From CAYMST01 sp964393115 (lineage in GTDB: Bacteria; Bacteroidota; Bacteroidia; Cytophagales; Cyclobacteriaceae), in the NCBI GenBank assembly GCA_964393115.1, contig CAYMST010000106.1, positions 1 through 15,085 of the forward strand: a stretch of 15,085 nt of DNA. Reading direction: 5' to 3'. Within the stretch, counting starts at the first letter, position 1. Each line of letters opens with the position of its first letter. Below are positions 1 to 7,886 of this stretch, in pieces. A model generated the notes under the pieces. The model had not been told where the DNA came from. It ran no database searches and saw only the letters and a program-made list of their open reading frames with translations. Both the position numbers and the translations under genes were made by a program.

Positions 1-546
1 ATATATCGCCCTGATGGTTCTGATGCCGAACTCGGTGTAAAAGAAGATATCGAAGATGGTAAAGGACGTTTAATTGCTGGAACACCGGGAGTAGAGCTGA
101 TTCCCGAATTATTTGACATTCCCATTTTTGATAACCTAGTCAATGGTCAATTAGCGACCGTTCCTGAAATTAATCGTGAGCCATTAGATCAGGAGTTGCT
201 TATTAACGGGGGTGTTCAGTCGTTGACCTCGAGAGAAGTAATCATGAATTTTCCATCTTGGGATGTATTTTTCGAGTCTCGCCTAGATGCTTTAATACGA
301 GAGTTTAGGTTGAATACACTGATTTTTATAGGGTTCGATTTCGAACATCGCATTAAGCCTTCTATTTACCAATCCGCAAACAGAAACCTAAACGTCATTG
401 CCGTAAGCGATGGTATTGCTGGAATGAGCAACTGGCAGCAAGATGATTTAGAGCATATTGGTACCAACATTTTTTCCTCCAACGAAACAATCGAGACGGC
501 GCAGATCAATTTAATCATTGATTTAATCAAAGAAATGGACCTTTAA
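1..546 (+). CDS. Isochorismatase-fold (cysteine hydrolase-like) protein, 3' part only, probably catalytically altered
   Basis: Frame 1 is open from the first base to the TAA at 544-546, so the gene starts before the window and 181 codons are visible; a TTG at 196 is only an internal codon. The fold is recognisable from AGTPGVELIPEL, then FPSWDVFFESRLDALI (family pattern: ..DAF..T.Ld..L), then a beta strand LIFIGFD and a final strand VIAVSDGIAG that matches the family's VVV.DA.A. In active cysteine hydrolases a Lys precedes the DAF motif and a Cys follows the G.dt.. strand; here these positions read Asn (247-249) and Arg (349-351). EntB/PhzD-type isochorismatases also lack the Cys but keep the Lys, so loss of both points to a non-catalytic or altered protein (inference). 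A LysR gene follows 10 bp downstream, probably in the same operon. Confidence 0.75.
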   Translation: MYRPDGSDAELGVKEDIEDGKGRLIAGTPGVELIPELFDIPIFDNLVNGQLATVPEINREPLDQELLINGGVQSLTSREVIMNFPSWDVFFESRLDALIREFRLNTLIFIGFDFEHRIKPSIYQSANRNLNVIAVSDGIAGMSNWQQDDLEHIGTNIFSSNETIETAQINLIIDLIKEMDL

Positions 547-556
547 TCGGTCACTC

Positions 557-1456
557 ATGGAACTCAGGCATTTGGAGTATTTTAGAATGGTAGCGGAAGA
601 GCTCCATTTTCGCAGGGCGGCAGAAAAACTTCACATGTCACAACCGCCACTTACCCGGCAAATCAAACAATTAGAAGAAGAACTAGGCGTACAACTTTTC
701 AACAGACAAAACAGAAAAGTAGAGCTAACAGAGGCAGGCGCTTACCTAAAAAAAGAAATTGACGAAGTCTTTTACAAACTTGAAAGTATCCGAAAAGTTC
801 TTAGACAATTTGAAAATGGTAGAACAGGTCAGTTCAAGATAGGTTACATTAGTTCAACTTATCATGCCTTACTCAATGACGTTTTGGTGAATATTAAAGA
901 CCGGTTTCCAAATCTTACAACCCGTTTATACGAAATTCCCACCATTAAACAAATAAAGGCAATTGAAACCGATAAACTGGATGTTGGGATAGTTCGCGCT
1001 CCGGTAGCTAGCGATCAGCTCAATGTTATTCCCCTGTATGAGGAAGGTTTTGCACTCGTATTTCCTTCCACAACGACTTTGTCTTTTGATGGATCAGTTA
1101 AAGATCTGACTAAATTTTCAAAGCACCCGTTTATATTTTTCAATAATGACTATGCTCCGCACTACTACAATACATTATTGGGGATTTGTGGTTTGGCGGG
1201 ATTTGCACCGAATGTAGTGCACGAAGCCAATAATGTACACTCTATTGTAAGAATGGTAGAAAATGGACTCGGCATATCGATATTACCGGAGGGCACTATA
1301 AAGCAATACACCAATAATCAAGTTACTTTTGTAACTGTACGAGATATTGGCTACAAATCACTGGTTGTTGCCGCCTACAAGAAAAATGATGAGCGTGCCT
1401 ATATCGCAAGCTTTGTCTCAATGCTCAAACAAGCGCTGATCGGCGATCAAGCTTGA
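557..1456 (+). CDS. LysR-family transcriptional regulator
   Basis: A 299-residue protein of normal LTTR length. Residues 1-60 form the winged helix-turn-helix: MELRHLEYFRMVAEELHF, then RAAEKLHMSQPPLTRQIKQL and LGVQLFNRQNRKVELTEAG, a near-consensus LysR DNA-binding domain. A linker helix (about 65-90) leads into a periplasmic-binding-type effector domain beginning GQFKIGYISS (about 93-295), with the usual late motif GLGISILPEG. The N-terminus and effector domain resemble the BenM/CatM/AlsR-like branch, but no ligand can be assigned. The ATG at 557 begins directly at the conserved MELRHL motif and lies 10 bp after the isochorismatase-like gene, so the two are probably co-transcribed. LTTRs usually control a neighbouring or divergent gene; here the only close partner is the upstream gene. 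There is no clear Shine-Dalgarno site, as is usual in Bacteroidota. Confidence 0.96.
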   Translation: MELRHLEYFRMVAEELHFRRAAEKLHMSQPPLTRQIKQLEEELGVQLFNRQNRKVELTEAGAYLKKEIDEVFYKLESIRKVLRQFENGRTGQFKIGYISSTYHALLNDVLVNIKDRFPNLTTRLYEIPTIKQIKAIETDKLDVGIVRAPVASDQLNVIPLYEEGFALVFPSTTTLSFDGSVKDLTKFSKHPFIFFNNDYAPHYYNTLLGICGLAGFAPNVVHEANNVHSIVRMVENGLGISILPEGTIKQYTNNQVTFVTVRDIGYKSLVVAAYKKNDERAYIASFVSMLKQALIGDQA

Positions 1457-1810
1457 TTTGCCATTAAGCCTTCTTACTAAAAAGCCAGGTTCCCTTTGAT
1501 CATTATGACAAATCTTTCCTAGGTTCGAACATAAATTCTTGATTTTTCTTGTTGATAATTTGCGATGGATGCGTTTCAATTTACTCAAAATGGAAAACGT
1601 TATGTATTTCTAGCAAAAGTTTTTATCCTTGAGCTATAGTGGATCATACAACAAACTGTAAAGGGAATTATTTCAACAAGTTTGCCAACTTAATGATATA
1701 AAGTCTATTTGAAAACTAATATAAAATCTGGCAGTACGTCGTTTGAACCGACTCTTTTGTGTAATTATCTTATGGGCTCCATCTAATATAAATTTCATAG
1801 GAATAGTCAA
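1457..1810. other. 354-bp gene-free spacer before the HupE-like gene
   Basis: AT-rich and stop-dense in all frames. I find no clear hairpin terminator after the LysR gene and no perfect TAnnTTTG element; several partial TTTG motifs are present. The only ORF worth noting is a 24-codon one starting at the ATG near 1564, with no recognisable product. An AGGA at 1799-1802, 8 nt before the ATG at 1811, is a plausible ribosome binding site for the next gene. The length leaves room for a promoter or leader RNA, but none can be shown. Confidence 0.5.
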
Positions 1811-2383
1811 ATGGATAACTTCGGACTTTATTGGGAAATAGGCTTAGCGCATATTTTTGACACCTCGGCTTATGATCACTTGATGTTTATCATAGCGTTA
1901 TCGGCGACATACCGTTGGCTTGACTGGGACAAGGTAATCGTTTTGCTGACCTCTTTTACAATAGGTCATAGTTTGACATTAGCGATTTCTACGCTAACTA
2001 CTTTCTCAATGGACCAAGATTGGGTTGAAGCACTAATCCCATTGACCATTTTATTCACATGTGTTTCTAATCTTTTCTCCCAAGTGCATACTATTAATCG
2101 TCGAAACTCAACAGGAAAATATGTTATGGCCGTATTTTTCGGTTTAATACACGGTCTTGGCTTTTCCGGTTACTTGAAATCAATATTACCGGTTGAGGAT
2201 AATGTCTTGTGGCCATTAATAGCCTTTAACTTGGGAATCGAAGTCGCACAAATATTAATTGTCCTGACATTTTTAGTCATTACTTTTTGTGCACTTCAAT
2301 TAGCAAAAATAAATCGAAGAGAATGGGTAGTTGGTGTATCGTGTTTCATCTCGGCTTTGGCCATCATGATGTTAACGGCATAG
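1811..2383 (+). CDS. HupE/UreJ-family integral membrane protein
   Basis: 190 residues, almost entirely hydrophobic, with about six membrane helices. Family signatures are clear: GLAHIF with DHLMFIIAL (His14, Asp22, His23), FTIGHSLTLAI (His53), FFGLIHGLGFSG (His114) and FNLGIEVAQ (Glu144). HupE and UreJ proteins are thought to move nickel, and some homologues cobalt or other metals, across the inner membrane, usually beside hydrogenase or urease genes. Neither is visible here, so the substrate is open; the many Bacteroidota members that stand alone are usually annotated only as HupE/UreJ. An AGGA lies 8 nt upstream of the ATG. Flanking spacers of 354 and over 280 bp suggest it is transcribed by itself. 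Family assignment is firm; nickel transport is inference from the family. Confidence 0.92.
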   Translation: MDNFGLYWEIGLAHIFDTSAYDHLMFIIALSATYRWLDWDKVIVLLTSFTIGHSLTLAISTLTTFSMDQDWVEALIPLTILFTCVSNLFSQVHTINRRNSTGKYVMAVFFGLIHGLGFSGYLKSILPVEDNVLWPLIAFNLGIEVAQILIVLTFLVITFCALQLAKINRREWVVGVSCFISALAIMMLTA

Positions 2384-2710
2384 TTTTATCATTGGCAAAA
2401 CCGTGATTACCTTTTGACTTAACGTAAGAACTCATTATTTATCCAGTTTTTAAACAAAAAAAATTGAATTCGAGATGAATAATATCGTCAATACGGTTTG
2501 AATTCGTGATATTCACTCAAACAATAAATACTTTTGAGTACTTAAACGTATTCATTTTTTTTACCAAAAAAATATGGACTGAATCATTCCTATTACATCA
2601 ATACATGTATACCTAAATTTTAATGCCCTAAGTCTTAATTAGGGGAAAAGGTATCTTAACTAAAATGCATGAATAGGTTTCATTCTTTAGTCCTCCAAAA
2701 CAATAAGAAA
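2384..2710. other. Spacer before the M1 peptidase gene, with short repeats and hairpins
   Basis: No gene seen. A 13-bp imperfect direct repeat (TTGAATTCGAGAT at 2464-2476, TTGAATTCGTGAT at 2498-2510) has a 34-bp period. ACTCAAA at 2515-2521 pairs with TTTGAGT at 2533-2539 around an 11-nt loop; the T-run follows only about 14 nt later, so it is a poor terminator for the HupE-like gene. TAAATTTT at 2614-2621 is one base from the -7 consensus TAnnTTTG. CCCTAA at 2626-2631 can pair with TTAGGG at 2639-2644, which would put a small hairpin near the 5' end of the peptidase transcript. Confidence 0.4.
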
Positions 2711-4921
2711 ATGACAAGATTTCTTTTCCTGACTTGCTTAACAGCTATATTTTTTTCTTGTAAGGTCCAAACCCCTCCAGAAAGACATGTATGGAAACAA
2801 AAATTTGAACAGTTAGGGTCAGCTTTACCAACTGCCAATGAATATCGCTTGCCTTCTGGTGCGCCGGGTCCGAAGTATTGGCAGGTAAGAACCGATTATA
2901 ACATTGCGGTTACCTTAAATGATGAAAATCAGAGCATCAAGGGAAAAGAGACCATCACTTTCCATAACACCTCACCAAATCAAATAGACTACTTGTGGTT
3001 GCAACTAGACCAAAACTTACTGTCGCCTGATTCAAACACTCCAAAAGTGACCCCAAATTATTTAAGGGATTCTATTTCGGCCAAACGCCTTCAGATGTTA
3101 CTCAACGGTTTCGATTTCGATGGTGGGTTTAAGATTACGGAGGTTTCGGACATAAACAATGATTCGCTATCCTATACCATAAATAAAACCATGATGCGGG
3201 TTGATCTGAAGGAACCTCTAAGCTCAGGTCAAAAGGTAAGCTTCAATATTGCTTGGAGTTACAACATCAACGACCGAATGAAATTCATGGAAAGATCAGG
3301 ATACGAATATTTTCCAGAGGACGATAATTATTTGTATACCATCGCGCAGTTTTATCCTAGGTTGTGCAAATATGATGACGTCGAGGGTTGGCAAAATAAG
3401 CAGTTCTTAGGTCGAGGAGAATTTGCATTAAACTTTGGTAACTACGAAGTGGAGATTACAGCGCCTTCGGATATGCTAGTTGGAGCCACTGGTGTCCTAA
3501 ACAATCAAAACGAAATCTTAACAAAGGAGCAACTGCAAAGACTAGAGGAGGCAAAGACTTCGGTACGGCCTGTGATGATAGTAACGCAAGAAGAAGCAGA
3601 AGAGAATGAGAAAAGTAGAGCAACCGATACGAAGACCTGGAAGTTCTCAGCTGAGAATGTAAGAGATTTTGCCTGGGTGGCTTCCAGGAAATTTTTATGG
3701 GACGCGATGGGCGTGGAAATCAATGGTAAGCGGCCTATGGCTATGTCGTACTACCCAAAAGAAGGAAATCCACTCTGGTCCATTTATTCTACAAAGGCAG
3801 TAGCGAATACACTGAAAACCTACTCTAAATATACCATTGATTATCCATATCCGGTAGCTATTTCAGTGCATACCGCATCCATAGGAATGGAGTATCCTAT
3901 GATCTGCTTCAACTGGGGTCGTCCTGAAAAAGACGGTACCTACTCTGATATTGTCAAATGGAAAATGATAGGCGTGATTATACATGAAGTGGGCCATAAT
4001 TTCTTCCCTATGATTATCAACTCTGATGAGCGACAATGGACTTGGATGGACGAAGGCTTAAATACATTTTGTCAATACTTAACGGAAAAAGAAAACTATC
4101 TAGGATTCCCGTCTAGAAGGGGGCCAGCGACCACTATGGTCGATTACATGAAGGGCAACCCAGAGTTCATAAGACCAATCATGACGAACTCCGAACAAAT
4201 ATTACAGTTTGGAAACAATGCATATGGCAAGCCGGCAGCCGCACTTAATATTTTAAGAGAAGTTGTTATGGGCCCTGAGTTATTCGACTATGCATTTAAG
4301 ACATATGCGCAAAGGTGGGCTTTTAAAAACCCAACTCCCGCAGACTTCTTTAGAACAATGGAAGATGCCTCTGGGGTAGATTTAGACTGGTTTTGGAGAG
4401 GATGGTTTTATACAGTTGACCATGTAGACATTGCCATAAGTGATGTAAAGTGGTATACCATAGCGCAAGAGGGGTCGCCAGTAGTTTCTTCTAAGCCTAA
4501 TAAGAAAAAAGGATCTTCTAAGCTTCCGACTAGTTTTAGCGAAGCAAGAAGGACTTTTGTCTTAAAAGAGACTTCCAATAGAGAATATTATGAGTTTATG
4601 AATAGACTTAATGACAACGAGATTATTGCGGATAATGCTAAAATGAACTTTTACGAATTAACCTTCAAGAACCAGGGAGGCCTAGTCATGCCCATCGTTC
4701 TGAAATGGACTTATGACGACAATACTACAGAAACAGAAACTATTCCAGCAGAAATATGGAGGTATACAGAAAGCAAGGTTAGAAAAGTATTCAAAAAGGA
4801 AAAAAGAGCTATCAAAGTGGAAATTGATCCAGAAAAGAAAACTGCTGATGTAGACACAGATAACAATGTATTCCCTAGAGTAAATCGCGGATCAAGATTC
4901 GATAGTCGAAACAAAGACTAA
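2711..4921 (+). CDS. M1-family zinc metallopeptidase (aminopeptidase N-like), predicted lipoprotein
   Basis: I favour the ATG at 2711 (736 residues) because it gives a compact lipoprotein signal, MTRFLFLTCLTAIFFSC, with the acylated Cys at 17 and an A-rich leader; an in-frame ATG at 2669 would add 14 residues. After the signal comes the M1 N-terminal beta domain (about 50-290; typical opening ..DYNIAVTLND..). The zinc site is HEVGH at 425-429 plus Glu448 in MDEGLN, giving HEXXH-X18-E. The substrate-binding motif normally GAMEN reads GMEYP at 392-396. NAYGKPAAAL supplies the usual catalytic Tyr region. The C-terminal part carries a Lys/Ser-rich insert (PNKKKGSSK) and ends in a basic, Asp-rich tail. 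It probably trims peptides at the cell envelope. Its TAA overlaps the stop codon of the convergent glycosyltransferase. Confidence 0.93.
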   Translation: MTRFLFLTCLTAIFFSCKVQTPPERHVWKQKFEQLGSALPTANEYRLPSGAPGPKYWQVRTDYNIAVTLNDENQSIKGKETITFHNTSPNQIDYLWLQLDQNLLSPDSNTPKVTPNYLRDSISAKRLQMLLNGFDFDGGFKITEVSDINNDSLSYTINKTMMRVDLKEPLSSGQKVSFNIAWSYNINDRMKFMERSGYEYFPEDDNYLYTIAQFYPRLCKYDDVEGWQNKQFLGRGEFALNFGNYEVEITAPSDMLVGATGVLNNQNEILTKEQLQRLEEAKTSVRPVMIVTQEEAEENEKSRATDTKTWKFSAENVRDFAWVASRKFLWDAMGVEINGKRPMAMSYYPKEGNPLWSIYSTKAVANTLKTYSKYTIDYPYPVAISVHTASIGMEYPMICFNWGRPEKDGTYSDIVKWKMIGVIIHEVGHNFFPMIINSDERQWTWMDEGLNTFCQYLTEKENYLGFPSRRGPATTMVDYMKGNPEFIRPIMTNSEQILQFGNNAYGKPAAALNILREVVMGPELFDYAFKTYAQRWAFKNPTPADFFRTMEDASGVDLDWFWRGWFYTVDHVDIAISDVKWYTIAQEGSPVVSSKPNKKKGSSKLPTSFSEARRTFVLKETSNREYYEFMNRLNDNEIIADNAKMNFYELTFKNQGGLVMPIVLKWTYDDNTTETETIPAEIWRYTESKVRKVFKKEKRAIKVEIDPEKKTADVDTDNNVFPRVNRGSRFDSRNKD

Positions 4922-6003
4922 CGCTCAATCAATTCAGCAAAAAACTGCTCATATTTGGTGACGGTATTTTCAATCGAAAACTTCTGAAATGCCGTCACAT
5001 GACCTCCTTGAATTAATTTATGAGCTAATTTCTCACTCTCAATAATTTTTTCAATTTGACTCGCTAGTTGCCTAATATTGTTGTTTTCATACAAGAGCCC
5101 GTTTTCACCATCTTCTATGAGGTCTATATTTCCTGCAAACGCCGTGGCTATTACAGGTACTCCAAGTGCCATTGCTTCAAGTAGTGATTGAGAAAGCCCT
5201 TCCATTGTTGAAGGCAACACCTTAACAGAGAAAACTTTATAATAATACAGTACTTCTTCGCTTGAGACTGCTCCGACATATATAATGCGATGGCGCTCTA
5301 GTCCTTTACTTGCATCTTTTAGGTCATCAGTTTCTTCAATCCCTACGAAAAGCACAGTAACAGAGGTTTGCACATGTGCCAGTGACAATAGTAATTGTAC
5401 TTGCTCTTTGAGTCTTGATACACATCCGATGACCACATCACTAGGTGTAATATTGTATTTAATGCGCAAACGCTGCTGTTCATCCTCTATTTTGGGAAGG
5501 ACATACTTCTCTGAAGGTGTACCGTTTTCTATAACCTTGATACGGGCAGAGGGGATTCCAAGTTTCTCTAATCCGTCTTTAACTTGAGTACTCACTGCGA
5601 CGAACTCCTTGGCTGTAAGTAAGTAGAACCAGTTTTGGATGAACAAGCCGCTACTTTTTGGCATCTGCCGTCTTGTATGTATGATAGGAGCTTTTAATCC
5701 GTAAAATAGTTTTGCAAGACCAGCTCCATATCTGTCCCAGCTGCTTTGTGCGTTAACAATATCTATGGCATTGTTAGCGCAAAATCTCGCAATCTCTTTT
5801 GCATTGGCAAAGTCAAATTTGCCCTTGAATTGCATGGGAACTGCTGTGGCTTTGCTATCTTTTAGCAATTGGAAAATAAGTGATTCTTGGCGACAGGCTA
5901 GAAAAACGTTATGCCCTCTACTGGCAAGTCCTTTGGCCAAGTAGCTTATGGAATTAGTAGAGCCTGCCATGTCTCCTTGGTGAGTAATCAACAGAATATT
6001 CAT
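4918..6003 (-). CDS. GT4-family (GT-B fold) glycosyltransferase
   Basis: About 361 residues. The N-terminal Rossmann domain begins NILLITHQGD and carries GSTNSISYLAKGLASRGHNV, the usual acceptor-side opening of GT4 enzymes. The C-terminal donor domain has VIENGT, IGCVSRLKEQ (Arg and Lys that normally contact the nucleotide-sugar phosphates) and EGLSQSLLEAMALGVPVIAT, the E-X7-E motif, followed by GNIDLIEDGENGLLY. This matches retaining glycosyltransferases of lipopolysaccharide or polysaccharide synthesis, acting at the cytoplasmic face; the sugar is unknown. No other polysaccharide genes are near, so it is an orphan. I take the ATG at 6003; a GTG at 6006 is the longer option. A -7-like TAAATTTG sits only 5 nt before the ATG, suggesting a leaderless or very short leader if used. 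The gene converges on the peptidase with overlapping stops. Confidence 0.94.
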   Translation of the reverse strand: MNILLITHQGDMAGSTNSISYLAKGLASRGHNVFLACRQESLIFQLLKDSKATAVPMQFKGKFDFANAKEIARFCANNAIDIVNAQSSWDRYGAGLAKLFYGLKAPIIHTRRQMPKSSGLFIQNWFYLLTAKEFVAVSTQVKDGLEKLGIPSARIKVIENGTPSEKYVLPKIEDEQQRLRIKYNITPSDVVIGCVSRLKEQVQLLLSLAHVQTSVTVLFVGIEETDDLKDASKGLERHRIIYVGAVSSEEVLYYYKVFSVKVLPSTMEGLSQSLLEAMALGVPVIATAFAGNIDLIEDGENGLLYENNNIRQLASQIEKIIESEKLAHKLIQGGHVTAFQKFSIENTVTKYEQFFAELIER

Positions 6004-6008
6004 CACGG

Positions 6009-6016
6009 CAAATTTA
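6009..6016 (-). promoter_or_regulatory. Possible -7 promoter element for the glycosyltransferase gene
   Basis: Read on the minus strand this is TAAATTTG, an exact match to the Bacteroidota -7 consensus TAnnTTTG. It ends only 5 nt before the ATG at 6003, so transcription from it would begin at about the start codon. The upstream TTG is 16 nt away, shorter than usual. It may be a chance match in AT-rich DNA. Confidence 0.35.
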
Positions 6017-6090
6017 ATTTCTTATATCAATTCAAGAAGATGAATATTTGATAAGCCGTGATATCTAATAAATACTTGTGGAAATGAGGT

Positions 6091-6132
6091 AAAAAAAATT
6101 GGCGTTTGGTATACCAGACCAAACGCCAATTT
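6091..6132 (-). terminator. Intrinsic terminator of the Hsp20-like gene
   Basis: A perfect 15-bp stem (6096-6110 with 6118-6132; core TTGGCGTTTGGT / ACCAAACGCCAA) encloses a 7-nt loop. On the minus strand it is followed by an eight-T run (the A-run at 6091-6098, partly within the stem base). It lies 17 bp past the stop codon of the Hsp20-like gene, so it is a classical Rho-independent terminator for that gene and insulates the glycosyltransferase. Confidence 0.92.
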
Positions 6133-6148
6133 AGACTAACTGTTATTT

Positions 6149-6535
6149 CTAATGACTTAGGTCAATTCCTTTTTGAAATCCACTTGACATGGTGTTAAGC
6201 GGCAAAGTAAGTATGATATGATCCGATAATATCTTTCCAGAAATATTATCAAAGTCCACATCATAAGGTAATGGCAAAATTTGAAAAATAAATGGCATTT
6301 TGCCCTTTTTCGGCTCTTCATCCTGTAGAGAGATAACAGATGAAATCACTAGATTTCCTTTTTCGATTTGAATATCGATCTTTTCAGGATTCAAACCAGC
6401 CATTCTGAAATCCACTTTATAATGGTTTTCAAATCGTTTAATGTCCAATCTTCCTTCTGACATTCCACCACTTATGGTGTTGATTATGTCAGCAGTTTCG
6501 GCTAAATGCTTAATTAGTTCTTTGTCAACTTTCAT
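6149..6535 (-). CDS. Small heat-shock protein (Hsp20/alpha-crystallin)-like protein
   Basis: 128 residues, shorter than typical Hsp20 proteins (about 140-150). An N-terminal helix (1-20) and a Gly/Ser link precede a reduced alpha-crystallin domain at about 36-114: YKVDFRMAGLNPEKIDIQIE and NLVISS match the first half, and LPLPYDVDFDNISGKILSDHIILTLP matches, in two pieces, the F.LP..VD...I.A...GVL.v..P half. The usual A-x-x-x-n-GVL is changed to GKILSDHII. The C-terminal I-x-I anchor is at best represented by IDL at 124-126. Such proteins hold unfolding clients without ATP; the degenerate motifs make the exact role uncertain. It stands alone, with a strong terminator downstream and a 423-bp spacer upstream. 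Confidence 0.8.
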   Translation of the reverse strand: MKVDKELIKHLAETADIINTISGGMSEGRLDIKRFENHYKVDFRMAGLNPEKIDIQIEKGNLVISSVISLQDEEPKKGKMPFIFQILPLPYDVDFDNISGKILSDHIILTLPLNTMSSGFQKGIDLSH

Positions 6536-6958
6536 GGCTATACAATTTTCATAATCAGATTACAAGATTCGTACCAGTTACATCCAAATAAAAAACACAA
6601 AACAATAACGCTTTGTTTCTGACATTATTACAGATATATCTTGCTTTCAAGGTCAGAATGTCAGTTGGAGTAACAGAATTGTTAAGTTATGACCGCATGT
6701 TTATAATATCATATGTAACACAAGCGAAGTGAATATGAATGAAACAGATCAAATCCTGTATTAAACAATACGTCTATAAAAATACAAAAAATTTTGGGGA
6801 ATATTGGTTATTTTGTTACCAAAAGTGACGTTTGGATAAGAAAATTTGAATAAATAGGCGTATTGACTAAAATAGAAATGCCCTAAAATAAGAATAGCTC
6901 CAGATAAGTCTGAAGCCATTCGTCCACCATCTAATCCATTATTAAAAACACCTAAATC
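6536..6958. other. 423-bp spacer between two minus-strand genes
   Basis: Very AT-rich. It should hold the Hsp20-like promoter (6536 side) and the 3' end of the MORN gene (6958 side). CTGACATT at 6619-6626 and AATGTCAG at 6657-6664 form an 8-bp inverted repeat about 85 bp before the Hsp20-like start and could be a regulator site, though a chance pair is possible. No perfect TAnnTTTG element is found on the minus strand before the start. Past the MORN gene stop the same minus-strand frame stays open to 6761, but the translation does not look like a protein. Confidence 0.4.
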
Positions 6959-7384
6959 TTACAAGTTGTCACTTGCTGTAAGTATACCTGATTCATTATA
7001 AACCAGTATTTTATACAAATTTCCTTTTCTATCGTAGAAGCTCCAGCTTCCAAACGGTTGATTATTTAAAAAATAACCTTTTTGCTCTAGCGTCTTTCCA
7101 TTTTTACGGTAGAGTACAAATGCTCCATCCGCGACACCATAATTAAAGTTTTTTACCAACTTTACTCGGCCATTATCGTACCACTCTTTGTAATAGCCGT
7201 GTTTTTTACCTTCTACATATGTGGTCTCACTTCTCAAACTTCCGTCTTCGAAATAGCTGTATTTTACACCAGTATAGCGTTCATGTTCCTTATGAGATAT
7301 TTCATCGGCTGAAGTTTGCGCGACCAACGTCGACATGATCACAATCTGTGCCACGACGAACCCTATTAGTCTACACACTTTCAT
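6959..7384 (-). CDS. Secreted MORN_2-repeat (YwqK-like) protein
   Basis: 141 residues. Residues 1-22 form a signal peptide (basic MKVCR, hydrophobic core, VAQ cleavage region), so export to the periplasm is likely. The rest holds about four MORN_2-type repeats at roughly 42-63, 65-87, 89-112 and 114-130, each following Y/W..y..G.l.....y.....hG: examples are SYFEDGSLRSETTYVEGKKHG in two parts, EWYDNGRVKLVKNFNYGVADG and FYDRKGNLYKILVYN. Pfam labels this repeat as a toxin-antitoxin YwqK wing, but single secreted copies are widespread in Bacteroidota and no partner is seen here. The repeats probably form a beta-sheet ladder; binding partner and function are unknown. The ATG at 7384 is preceded by an A/G-rich leader. 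Confidence 0.85.
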   Translation of the reverse strand: MKVCRLIGFVVAQIVIMSTLVAQTSADEISHKEHERYTGVKYSYFEDGSLRSETTYVEGKKHGYYKEWYDNGRVKLVKNFNYGVADGAFVLYRKNGKTLEQKGYFLNNQPFGSWSFYDRKGNLYKILVYNESGILTASDNL

Positions 7385-7600
7385 TATTTCTTTCTAAGTT
7401 TATAGCTGATTCTTGTGAGCAATTTAGAGGTTTTCATGTGAAAGAAATTTGGGATTAGACCAATCGCGTGTACACATCGGCTTGGTACTAATTTTGTTCG
7501 ATAAAAGTGATTTTTACGAAAATCGCGTTTTCATAATTTTATCCATTCTATCAGAACTTTTGTGTGGCTTATTTATCTTCGCCTTATAAAATATATTGAT
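7385..7600. other. Divergent spacer between the MORN gene and a small membrane protein
   Basis: No gene seen. GAAAA (7518-7522) faces TTTTC (7528-7532) across TCGCG, a weak 5-bp hairpin. TATCTTCG at 7574-7581 differs at one base from the -7 consensus and ends 19 nt before the small ORF at 7601, but there is no TTTG at the expected -33 spacing. Confidence 0.35.
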
Positions 7601-7726
7601 ATGTTCAATCCCCCTATTACAGACGGAGTACAGTTGTTTTTATGGATAGTAGTTGGCCTATTGGCATTTGCTAAAGCGTTGACAGTAGTGGATATAAAGA
7701 AGACCTTTCAAAAAAAGGGACATTAA
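7601..7726 (+). CDS. Putative 41-residue single-pass membrane protein
   Basis: An ATG-started ORF of 41 codons ending in TAA. The sequence MFNPPITDGVQLFLWIVVGL continues to LAFAKALTVV and ends DIKKTFQKKGH: a short N-terminal segment, a clean membrane helix at about 10-30, and a basic tail, which by the positive-inside rule would be cytoplasmic. This layout is typical of real bacterial small membrane proteins rather than random translation. I do not recognise a family. Support is limited to composition, an ATG and the lack of another gene here; a near-consensus -7 element lies just upstream. Confidence 0.5.
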   Translation: MFNPPITDGVQLFLWIVVGLLAFAKALTVVDIKKTFQKKGH

Positions 7727-7886
7727 TTTAGAAGTGCTGATTTACTTTTTGTCAGCTACTAAGACTGAACTTATTAGAAGGAATTTTGAGAGCGTCCCGA
7801 AAGCGTTTAAAAAAATTTGACGGACGTTCAAGATTCTTAAGTCTTCTTTCCAACAGTGATTCTGGCTTAATAAACTGCGTTACCTT

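Noticed and set aside
1564..1638. 24-codon ORF in the spacer before the HupE-like gene
   Set aside because: Too short, no ribosome binding site, promoter or recognisable features.
2515..2560. Candidate terminator after the HupE-like gene (ACTCAAA/TTTGAGT hairpin plus T-run)
   Set aside because: AT-rich 7-bp stem with an 11-nt loop, and the T-run begins about 14 nt beyond the stem, so it does not fit an intrinsic terminator.
3505..3723. Minus-strand ORF inside the M1 peptidase gene
   Set aside because: Antisense shadow; Ser/Phe-rich translation typical of complementary strand of a coding region.
6761..6919. 52-codon minus-strand ORF in frame with, and downstream of, the MORN gene stop
   Set aside because: The translation is rich in Phe, Tyr and Ile as expected for AT-rich noncoding DNA, the MORN protein ends normally, and no start context or family supports it.
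6959..7384. Toxin-antitoxin role for the MORN_2/YwqK-like protein
   Set aside because: The label comes from a family name; the protein has a signal peptide and no partner gene, so a secreted repeat protein is the better description.
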